A DNA stretch of 40,980 nt from JANMMJ01 sp964543235 (lineage in GTDB: Bacteria; Pseudomonadota; Alphaproteobacteria; Rhizobiales; Aestuariivirgaceae), in the NCBI GenBank assembly GCA_964543235.1, contig CAZIXE010000033.1:1-40980 (forward strand). The letters run 5' to 3'. Shown here in pieces: positions 15,831-23,299 of this stretch (its first letter is position 1; each line of letters opens with the position of its first letter). A program made the translations under genes and the position numbers. Below the pieces are notes generated by a model. It ran no database searches and was not told the DNA's origin. It worked only from the letters and a program-made list of their open reading frames with translations.

Positions 15831-17560
15831 GTCTCTGGCGTCTGCCGTTGGTGATAGGGCAGGGTGAAGACAAACCTTGTCACGGATGCGGACTGTTCAT
15901 CGAGCCACAACTCACCGCCATGCGCTGAAACGATGCTGCTGCACAGCGCCAGGCCCAGTCCCAGCCCTTCCTGCTTGGAGGTGAAGAAAGGCCGGAAGAG
16001 GTTCTGCCGGGCTTCTGGGGCGATGCCGCCACCCGTGTCGGACACAGCGATCTCGACAAAGCCCGGCCGCCGGCCGGTCGAAACCGCAATGTTGATCTCC
16101 CGGCGAAACCCGTCGGACTCGATGATGGCCTCCTTGGCGTTGCGCAGCAGGTTGAGCAGCACTTGCTGTATCTGGATGGCATTGGCGCTTACGGCCGGCA
16201 CATAGTCGGGCATTTCGGTGCGCAGCGTAATCGCAGTCTTGCGCAGTTCGGGTCGCAGCAGTTCCAGGCTGGTGACAATGATCTGGCGCAAGTCCGCCCG
16301 CTCCATGGGCACCTCGCCACGCCGCAGGAAGCGCCGCGTCTGCTGGATGAGTGAGCTGGCGCTGTCGATCTGCGTCACGGCCTGCATGATCACATGCCGA
16401 ACTCTCTTGCGGTCGATTTTGGGCCGTTCCAGCAAGCGCTGAATGGCCCGCACGTAGTTTCGCACCGACGAGAGCGGCTGATTCAACTCATGAGCGAGTG
16501 CAGTAGCCATCTCGCTTACCAGAGATAGACGCGAGGCGTGAATGAGGGCGAGTTCACGGTCGCGCAAACGCTCATGGCTCTTGATCAGTTCAGAGGACAG
16601 GCGCCCGCGCTCGTTGACAACACTCCCGAGAATGAGCGCCGTCATGGCCAGCGAAGCCATGAGGATTTGCAGTTCGATAGCCGTAGTCCGGGAAAAATCG
16701 CGCTGGGCGACGATGGCCATCATTGCCAGATCGCTCACAATGACCCCGAATGCGGCCCCCGTCAGCCCATATTTCATGGCCAGCACGATGAGCGGAATGA
16801 ACAGCACATAGAAGTACTTGAACTCGTCGGTATTCTCGAGCCCGAACACGACGAACGCGACCGCGCAGATTCCGGCTGCGGCGCCGGTGAGTTGCAGCGG
16901 ATTGACGCGCAGGAGGTTCAGAATGTTGTCCTTGCGGTCGGCCATCAGGAGGAGCGGGGCCACGGTGAGAATTCCGATAGTATCGCCCACTGATCGCGAC
17001 AGCAGCTTGCCGGCCAGTTCGCTCGTTGGTGCGGTGCGGAAAATCCAGACCAACCCGCCATAGGCGAGCGCTGCGGCCATTGAGAGCGCCACGGACAGGA
17101 CCAGAAACCGGGCAAGGTATCGGGTGGATTGCGCGCCGCTTTTTCCCTGCGCATGACGGAACAGTGAGGCGGATCCGGCAAAAATGAGGGCGTAGGCAAT
17201 CCCGTAAAACAGTGACGGCGCAAGGGCCCCGGTTCCCTTGGTGATGACGTCACCTGTGAGCCGCGCGATGAAGGCAAACGGCACGCTGTACCAGCCAAAA
17301 AGTGCGCCCGCGACCACGGTCAGACCCGCCTCGGGATTCCACGGTGTGGTCCTGAGTGCCGAACTCTCGATGAAATGCGTGAGCCAATGCACGAAGACAT
17401 GCACCGCGGCGTAGGCGGCACACAACTGCAGTCTGAGCTGTTGCGCTTCGGCAAGCCCGATCGGGAGAACGACTGTTTTGTGCGCAGAGCTTGTCTCTTG
17501 TGCCAACCAGTATCTCGCAAATCCTTGGGACGACTGACTGCGGAGGGTCAGTTTACCCAA
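15827..17560 (-). CDS. membrane sensor histidine kinase with MASE1-type N-terminal domain
   Basis: A kinase of up to 577 residues. The N-terminal half holds about eight to ten hydrophobic helices and looks like a MASE1 sensor (WNPEAGLTVVAGALFGW, then FARLTGDVITKG-like loops and LLSRSVGDTIGILTVAPLLL). The cytoplasmic half has the H-box AHELNQPLSSVRNYV with His357, the N-box LLNLLRNAKEAI (Asn474), G1 DTGGGI (Asp508), the F-box and G2 GLGLGLAL. The LNQPL form is typical of kinases paired with FixJ-like regulators. The signal is unknown. The start is uncertain: 17560 is a TTG without a good ribosome site, and a TTG 54 bases inside is an alternative. It lies 50 bp after malate synthase and may be co-transcribed with it. 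Confidence 0.88.
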   Translation of the reverse strand: MGKLTLRSQSSQGFARYWLAQETSSAHKTVVLPIGLAEAQQLRLQLCAAYAAVHVFVHWLTHFIESSALRTTPWNPEAGLTVVAGALFGWYSVPFAFIARLTGDVITKGTGALAPSLFYGIAYALIFAGSASLFRHAQGKSGAQSTRYLARFLVLSVALSMAAALAYGGLVWIFRTAPTSELAGKLLSRSVGDTIGILTVAPLLLMADRKDNILNLLRVNPLQLTGAAAGICAVAFVVFGLENTDEFKYFYVLFIPLIVLAMKYGLTGAAFGVIVSDLAMMAIVAQRDFSRTTAIELQILMASLAMTALILGSVVNERGRLSSELIKSHERLRDRELALIHASRLSLVSEMATALAHELNQPLSSVRNYVRAIQRLLERPKIDRKRVRHVIMQAVTQIDSASSLIQQTRRFLRRGEVPMERADLRQIIVTSLELLRPELRKTAITLRTEMPDYVPAVSANAIQIQQVLLNLLRNAKEAIIESDGFRREINIAVSTGRRPGFVEIAVSDTGGGIAPEARQNLFRPFFTSKQEGLGLGLALCSSIVSAHGGELWLDEQSASVTRFVFTLPYHQRQTPET

Positions 17561-17610
17561 TGCGGCGTCTGGCGCAAACAGCGCAGCTGCCTCTTGCTCC
17601 TGGATGGCCG

Positions 17611-19203
17611 TCAGCCACGCTTGCGCGCCGCTGCCTCGAGACTGAGGTCCGGTCGGCTGGCCGTCACCAGCGTCCTGAGCAGCGCCTGAGCATCCTCGTA
17701 TCGACCCTTCTTGACGGCCGCCGCCCGCAGGTTGTGGGCAAGTTCCTTCATCTCATCAGCGAGGAATTGATCCAGGACTCCACGGCTTGCCTTGCTGCCG
17801 TCGTCAAGATTGACACCGCGCTTGAGCCAGAACCAAAGCAGCGAACGTGCCACATCCGTATCTGCCAAGGTGATTTGAACACCACCCAGAACCACAGTGG
17901 CCTCGCCTCGCAGCCACGCCGCCAACCCTTGCAGGCCGGTCTTGACGGCTGCGCCGAACTCTGCCGCACTTGGCGGGGCCTTGGGCAGGTCCAGCAAGGC
18001 TTTGCGCTCAACGCTATCGCCGTCACGCCGCAAATACAGCTGGTTCGGCGTCGGCATCAGGTCATCGAAGGCTTTGCAGGCTACAGGCACCAATTCGCAA
18101 TGCGCCACGCGGCTGCCGTCGAAGCCGGTGATGGCCTCCTGTTCCTTGTCGCGCTTGACGCGTTCGAGGGCGCGGCTGCGGGCGTCGCGACCGGGCGGAC
18201 CGGGAATTTCTGTTGAAACGTCGCCGATGGCCAGGATGCCGCGGCGGTGGCACACCCGTACCAGTTCGGCTGCGTGCGCGGCCAGATAGGCGGGACGCAG
18301 GTCCGGCCGGCTGTTGAAGTCCGGCACATCTTTGAGCTGAGGTCCCAGCGTCTTGATCAGCGATGCCAGGTAATTGCGCCGGTCACAGGCCAGTCCCGCA
18401 ATGTGATCGCGCAACTCGTAGACGATCTCGTCCATCTCGAACGCCGCAGGCAGCGTCTCGATCATGGCCGTTGCCCGGACGGTACCAAGCGGCAGGCCCA
18501 GGAGGCTTTGTGCATGCACGAACACCTGATTCCACAGGCGCGCCTCGCCGTGCGACTCGAGCTTGGGCAAGACGAAATACGGGCCCGAGCCCTGTGCCAC
18601 GGCGGCGCGCGCGTTGTGAAAGAGGGTTAGTCCGAAATCGAACAGGCTCGCGGAGCAAGCCATGCCGTCGACCCGCACCCGTTCTTCGAGACGGATCCAT
18701 CCGCGCGGCCGCACCATGAGTGTGGCAACCTTGCGGTGGAGGCCGTGGCGCTTGCCGCTTGCGGGATCGGCGTATGCAAGCTTGCCCGTCCAGCGTTCAA
18801 GGAGGCTCGCCTGACCTTCCATGAGCGTCTCCCAACCGGGCGCCAATGCATCTTCGAAGTCGGCGATGTAGACGCGTGCGCCGGAGTTGAGGCCATCGAC
18901 GGTGGACTTGCGGTCTGGCTGGCCAATGACTTCGACGCGACGGTCGAGCAAATCCTGTGGCAGTGTCCGCACCATCCATTCGCCGGCGCGGATGGCAGCG
19001 GTCTGGCGAAGGAAATCCAGCGATTCGCCCTTCTCCATGCGCCGGCGGCGGTCCTCGCGCTCGGCCAGCACCTGCCGTCGTGCGCCGCTGAATGTCCGCT
19101 GGAGCTCGGCCACGAAGGCAAGAGCTTGCGGCGTCAGGACATGACCCTGGCCAACGGATGGCCTGTCCGTCAACTGGACGCCCTTTGGGAGCGCCTTTGT
19201 CAT
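17611..19203 (-). CDS. aceB: malate synthase (A type)
   Basis: A 530-residue malate synthase that condenses glyoxylate and acetyl-CoA to malate, the second step of the glyoxylate bypass. The family block VDGLNSGARVYIADFEDALAPGW (102-124) is present, with the acidic DFED at 115-118; the segment MIETLPAAFEMDEIVYELRDHIAGLACDRRNY is also typical. The ATG at 19203 gives the normal A-type length; a frame open further upstream runs opposite to the next gene and is not used. The ribosome site before the ATG is weak. Isocitrate lyase is not in the window. The gene is divergent from the allantoinase gene (183-bp gap), whose pathway yields glyoxylate, a substrate of this enzyme. Confidence 0.9.
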   Translation of the reverse strand: MTKALPKGVQLTDRPSVGQGHVLTPQALAFVAELQRTFSGARRQVLAEREDRRRRMEKGESLDFLRQTAAIRAGEWMVRTLPQDLLDRRVEVIGQPDRKSTVDGLNSGARVYIADFEDALAPGWETLMEGQASLLERWTGKLAYADPASGKRHGLHRKVATLMVRPRGWIRLEERVRVDGMACSASLFDFGLTLFHNARAAVAQGSGPYFVLPKLESHGEARLWNQVFVHAQSLLGLPLGTVRATAMIETLPAAFEMDEIVYELRDHIAGLACDRRNYLASLIKTLGPQLKDVPDFNSRPDLRPAYLAAHAAELVRVCHRRGILAIGDVSTEIPGPPGRDARSRALERVKRDKEQEAITGFDGSRVAHCELVPVACKAFDDLMPTPNQLYLRRDGDSVERKALLDLPKAPPSAAEFGAAVKTGLQGLAAWLRGEATVVLGGVQITLADTDVARSLLWFWLKRGVNLDDGSKASRGVLDQFLADEMKELAHNLRAAAVKKGRYEDAQALLRTLVTASRPDLSLEAAARKRG

Positions 19204-19386
19204 GAAGAGAAATCCATGGGGCCCTCTGACCGCGACGCGGCCGAATCGGATTCGATCACCTAACAGATAAGGCTGCCTGGTGGAATCGGGTGCTGCGCCG
19301 GGAGAATTCTGCACCCCGTCTTCTCGCCACTGGTGCCCCGATGCTAAATCACCCCGTGGCGTCGGCGAGAAAGGGGACGGTGAACA

Positions 19387-20292
19387 GTGGACTATCCGCG
19401 TGACATGAGGGGCTATGGGCGGGCCGTGCCCGATCCGCAGTGGCCCGGAGGCGCTTTCGTCGCTGTGCAGTTCGTCCTGAACTACGAGGAGGGCGGCGAA
19501 AGCAACATCCTGCACGGCGATCCTGCGTCCGAAGCGTTCCTGTCGGAAATCGTCGGCGCTCAGCCCTGGCCGGGGCAGCGTCACTGGAACATGGAATCGA
19601 TCTATGAATACGGCGCCCGCGCCGGTTTTTGGCGGCTGTGGCGCCAGTTCACCGGCTGCCGGATCCCGGTAACGGTCTTCGGTGTCGCCACCGCCCTGAA
19701 GCGCGCCCCTGAACAGGTGCAAGCCATGCAGCAGGCGGGCTGGGAAATCTCCAGCCATGGCCTGAAATGGATCGAACACAGGGACATGCCGGAGGCCGAA
19801 GAACGCGCCAGCATTCTCGAGGCTATCAGGATTCATACCGAGATGACCGGCCAGCGCCCGCTCGGCTGGTATACCGGCCGCTGCTCAATGAACACGACCC
19901 GCTTGGTCATGGAGGAGGGCGGCTTTCTTTATTCATCCGATGACTATTCTGATGATCTCCCTTACTGGTTGCCGCGGCCCCAGGGCGGCCGTCACCTGAT
20001 CATCCCCTATACCCTCGACGCCAATGACATGCGCTTTGCCACCGCCCAGGGCTTCAATTCGGGTGATCAGTTCTTCACCTATTTGAAAGACAGTTTCGAC
20101 TGTCTCTACGCGGAGGGCCGGCGCGGCGCACCGAAGATGATGTCGGTCGGCCTTCATTGCCGGCTGGCGGGACGGCCGGGCCGGGCCCAGGCGTTGGCCC
20201 GCTTCGTCGACTATGTACAGGGGCACGAACATGTCTGGCTCGCCCGCCGCATCGATATCGCCCGCCATTGGCATGCAAGGTTCGGAGGTTGA
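19387..20292 (+). CDS. puuE: allantoinase of the polysaccharide-deacetylase fold (PuuE type)
   Basis: A 301-residue NodB-fold hydrolase. The opening DYPRDMRGYGRAVPDPQWPG, then VQFVLNYEEGGESNILHGD and SEIVGAQPWPGQRHWNMESIYEYG, are hallmarks of PuuE, which hydrolyses allantoin to allantoate in purine breakdown. Length agrees with the family. It starts with GTG 19387 after GGGGACGGTGA. No other ureide or urate genes are next to it, so it is detached from its pathway here; its divergent neighbour malate synthase consumes glyoxylate, an end product of allantoin degradation, which may be the link. Chitooligosaccharide deacetylase is a common mis-label for this family. Confidence 0.85.
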   Translation: MDYPRDMRGYGRAVPDPQWPGGAFVAVQFVLNYEEGGESNILHGDPASEAFLSEIVGAQPWPGQRHWNMESIYEYGARAGFWRLWRQFTGCRIPVTVFGVATALKRAPEQVQAMQQAGWEISSHGLKWIEHRDMPEAEERASILEAIRIHTEMTGQRPLGWYTGRCSMNTTRLVMEEGGFLYSSDDYSDDLPYWLPRPQGGRHLIIPYTLDANDMRFATAQGFNSGDQFFTYLKDSFDCLYAEGRRGAPKMMSVGLHCRLAGRPGRAQALARFVDYVQGHEHVWLARRIDIARHWHARFGG

Positions 20293-20326
20293 AAGGCATC
20301 AGACCGGCAGGTATTCCGGGGCACGA

Positions 20327-20341
20327 GCCCGGTCGCCGGGC
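20327..20341. terminator. possible terminator hairpin between convergent puuE and nasA
   Basis: GCCCGG (20327-20332), loop TCG, CCGGGC (20336-20341) form a perfect short GC-rich stem in the 71-bp gap between convergent stop codons. No T-run on either strand. It could end both the purine and the nitrate transcripts. Confidence 0.35.
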
Positions 20342-20363
20342 ATCCATGGCGGCCGTCACTCCA

Positions 20364-22976
20364 CTATTCAGCAGCGCTTGCGAACCGCATGTTGTCGTGA
20401 ATGATGCGCGCGATTTCCGGCCGGCAGGCGCCGCACCCCGTCCCCGCCGTCGTCGCCAGACCGATGTCTTCCATCGTGCACCCGGCACGCGAGCGTACTT
20501 CGGCGGCAATCCGCCGGGCGCCGACATGCATGCATGCGCACACGATCGCGCCGTGGTCGGCAGTCGGATCGGCCGGGCGGCCGGCCAGGATTTCCAGCCG
20601 GTTGCGACCCGCGCTGTTGAGTTGATCGCAGACCCAGGATCGGGCCGCCTCGATGGGCTCCCTGCTCACATAGAAGGCACCCGTCAGCCGCCCCTCCTCA
20701 TGGATGGCGCACCGGAGTGCGCCGGAGGTGCGATCGCGATACGTCGAGACTTCGGCATCCGGCCCCGCGCCCAGAACGCTGCGCCAGTCTGGCGGTGCGG
20801 TGGAATCCGCGCATTCAAAGCGAAACCCTTGCGCGATTGGGGCGACGGCCCAATACGCCGGTCCGGCTGCGGGGCGCCTCACCGAAACGCCAAATCCATA
20901 CCATTGCGCATCGTACTTCCGCACCCGCACGGGCGCGAACTTTAATTCGGGCTGGCCGCTCACCGGATCTGCATGTCCCCTGCTGAGGCGATTGGCCTTG
21001 GCCTCGCCGGCAAAGGTTGCGCTCCAGTGCATGGGCAGGAAGATTTCGCCGCGCGCAACCCTGTCGGTGGTCAAGACCCGCAGGATCGCGCGCGCGCCGC
21101 TCGCCTCGACAAGCGCAAGACCCGCTTCCGCCAGCCCCAGGCGCTGCGCGTCCGAGCGATGGATTTCGGCGAAAGGCTCCGCCTGATGCGCGAAAAGCCG
21201 CGGCGACAGGCCGGTTCGTGTCATCGTGTGCCACTGATCCCTGATGCGGCCGGTGTTCATCACCATCGGAAATGCGTTGGAAATCGCCGATGCCGGTGGG
21301 CGGAACGGAGTCGCGACGAAGTGCGCGCGCCCGCTTGCTGTCCGGAATTTTCCATCGCCGAAACAGCGCGCCCCGCCCCATTGCCAGGGATCAAGCCGGT
21401 CATAGTCAGCGTCGCTGATACCGGCAAACCGGCTGAGGTCGAGACTGCGCGTACCGTTGTTGCCGGCCCCGGTCAACGCGGCATACTCACGAAAGATCTC
21501 GGCCGGACTTGCAAAATCGAACCCGGAAAAGCCCATGGCGCGGGCAACGCTGCAGATGATCTGCCAGTCGGGCCGTGACTCGCCGGCCGGCACGAGAAAG
21601 CTGCGCTGGCGGGAGATGCGCCGTTCCGAATTGGTGACAGTGCCGTTCTTTTCACCCCAGGCCGCCGCAGGGAGGAGGACATCGGCATGGCGCGCCGTCT
21701 CGGTTTCCGCCGTGACGTCCGAGACGGCAACGAAGGGGCACCTCGATAGTGCCTCCGCGATACTGTCTGAATCCGGCATGCTGACTGCCGGATTGGTGGC
21801 CATGATCCACAGCGCCCTGATGCGGCCGGCGCGCACCGCGGTGAAGAGATCGACCGCCTTGAGACCCGGCTGCGCTGCCATGGTGGGCGCCCGCCAAAAG
21901 TTGCGTACGATGTCGCGATGCGCGGCGTTGCCGATCTCCATGTGTGCGGCGAGCATTGTCGCCAACCCTCCCACTTCCCGGCCTCCCATGGCATTCGGTT
22001 GCCCGGTAATCGAGAAGGGCGAGGCGCCGCGTTTGCCGACACGGCCGGTGAGCAGATGGCAGTTGATGATGGCGTTGACCTTGTCCGTGCCGGCGCTTGA
22101 TTGGTTGACTCCCATGGAGAAGGCGGTAACCGTCTTCGCCGTGCTGGCGAAGACATCATAGAATCTGCCGATGAGATGCGGGGCGACGCCGGTGGTCGCG
22201 GCAACCGCATCGATATTCCACGGCGCTGCCGCTGTCAGGGCCTCGGCGAGTCCATCGGTATGTTTGAGCACGTAACGACGGTCGAGGTTGCCACGCCGGT
22301 GGAGACTGCACAGGAGGCCGTCGAACAATGCCACGTCGGTTCCCGGTTTGATCTGCAGGAAGAGATCGGCGGCATCGGCGGTGACGGTGCGCCGGACATC
22401 GATGACGGCAAGGACGGTGCCGCGCTGTTCCCTTGCGGTCATGAGGCGCTGGAACAGCACGGGATGGCACCAGGCGAGATTGGAGCCGACCAGCACCACG
22501 AGGTCGGCCTCCTCGAAGTCCTCGTAGTTGCCGCAGACAACATCAGCGCCGAAGGCACGCGTATGCCCCGCGACCGCCGAGGCCATGCACAGGCGCGAAT
22601 TCGTATCGATATTGGCCGAGCCGATGAACCCCTTCATCAGCTTGTTGGCGACGTAGTAGTCCTCGGTCAGCAGTTGCCCCGAGACATAGAAGGCGACACT
22701 GTCCGGGCCATGATCGCGAATGGCCTCGGAGAACTTCGCCGCGGCCAGGCCGACTGCTTCCTCCCAGCCGGTTGGCGTACCCCGCACGTGCGGAGAGAGC
22801 AGCCGGCCCTTCAGTCCCAGTGTTTCGCCGAGCGCCGAGCCCTTTGAACACAGGCGGCCGAAATTGGCGGGATGTTCGGGATCGCCGGCAATCTTGATGG
22901 ACCCATCGGCCTGTGGTGTCGCAAGCATGCCGCAGCCGACGCCGCAATAGGCACAGGTCGTCTTGATTGCGGTCAT
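20364..22976 (-). CDS. nasA: assimilatory nitrate reductase catalytic subunit
   Basis: An 870-residue cytoplasmic molybdopterin enzyme reducing nitrate to nitrite. Cys8, Cys11, Cys15 and Cys43 bind the N-terminal [4Fe-4S] cluster (CAYCGVGCG; RLCSKG). The Mo-bis-MGD domains follow (NTNSRLCMASAVAGHTRAFGAD, TGQPNAMGGREVGG), then the C-terminal molybdopterin-dinucleotide domain. The last about 60 residues add a BFD-like [2Fe-2S] domain with Cys813, Cys815, Cys848 and Cys851, as in NasA proteins. There is no signal peptide, as expected of the assimilatory enzyme. The ATG overlaps the nirD stop (ATGA). It is the last gene of the operon. No dedicated NADH-dehydrogenase subunit (NasC/NasB type) lies nearby. 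Confidence 0.95.
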   Translation of the reverse strand: MTAIKTTCAYCGVGCGMLATPQADGSIKIAGDPEHPANFGRLCSKGSALGETLGLKGRLLSPHVRGTPTGWEEAVGLAAAKFSEAIRDHGPDSVAFYVSGQLLTEDYYVANKLMKGFIGSANIDTNSRLCMASAVAGHTRAFGADVVCGNYEDFEEADLVVLVGSNLAWCHPVLFQRLMTAREQRGTVLAVIDVRRTVTADAADLFLQIKPGTDVALFDGLLCSLHRRGNLDRRYVLKHTDGLAEALTAAAPWNIDAVAATTGVAPHLIGRFYDVFASTAKTVTAFSMGVNQSSAGTDKVNAIINCHLLTGRVGKRGASPFSITGQPNAMGGREVGGLATMLAAHMEIGNAAHRDIVRNFWRAPTMAAQPGLKAVDLFTAVRAGRIRALWIMATNPAVSMPDSDSIAEALSRCPFVAVSDVTAETETARHADVLLPAAAWGEKNGTVTNSERRISRQRSFLVPAGESRPDWQIICSVARAMGFSGFDFASPAEIFREYAALTGAGNNGTRSLDLSRFAGISDADYDRLDPWQWGGARCFGDGKFRTASGRAHFVATPFRPPASAISNAFPMVMNTGRIRDQWHTMTRTGLSPRLFAHQAEPFAEIHRSDAQRLGLAEAGLALVEASGARAILRVLTTDRVARGEIFLPMHWSATFAGEAKANRLSRGHADPVSGQPELKFAPVRVRKYDAQWYGFGVSVRRPAAGPAYWAVAPIAQGFRFECADSTAPPDWRSVLGAGPDAEVSTYRDRTSGALRCAIHEEGRLTGAFYVSREPIEAARSWVCDQLNSAGRNRLEILAGRPADPTADHGAIVCACMHVGARRIAAEVRSRAGCTMEDIGLATTAGTGCGACRPEIARIIHDNMRFASAAE

Positions 22977-23299
22977 GTTCCGGGGCTGCCTGTCGACAGC
23001 AGGATGCGCCCCGCCTCGACCCGCAGCGGCACGACATGGGCGCAGCCCTTGTCGGCGCCCTGGGCCTCACCGGTTTCAAGCCCGATGACCCAGTTGTGCA
23101 GCGGGCAGGTGACCATGCGGCCGTGCACAATCCCTTGCGACAGCGGTCCGCCCTTGTGTGGACAGCGGTCCCATAATGCGAATAGCGATCCATCGAACGC
23201 CTTGAATACGGCGATATCGCCGCGCTCCGTCTTGACGATGCGAGCGCCGCGGAGCGGGATCTCGTCGGCGTGGCCGACATCGGTCCACGAACCGTTCAT
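22973..23299 (-). CDS. nirD: nitrite reductase (NADH) small subunit, Rieske-type
   Basis: A 108-residue small subunit of assimilatory NADH-nitrite reductase. The Rieske [2Fe-2S] ligands are complete: Cys46-x-His48 (CPHKGGPLSQG) and Cys65-x2-His68 (CPLHNW). Some NirD proteins lack these, so this one probably binds a cluster. Start ATG 23299 overlaps the nirB stop (ATGA), and a longer reading would duplicate nirB coding sequence in another frame. Its stop overlaps the nasA start. The three reductase genes are thus translationally coupled. Confidence 0.94.
   Translation of the reverse strand: MNGSWTDVGHADEIPLRGARIVKTERGDIAVFKAFDGSLFALWDRCPHKGGPLSQGIVHGRMVTCPLHNWVIGLETGEAQGADKGCAHVVPLRVEAGRILLSTGSPGT

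Noticed and set aside
19204..19836. N-terminal extension of malate synthase by 211 codons
   Set aside because: The extension runs antisense to puuE, whose N-terminal motifs are unmistakable, and the enzyme already has normal length from 19203.
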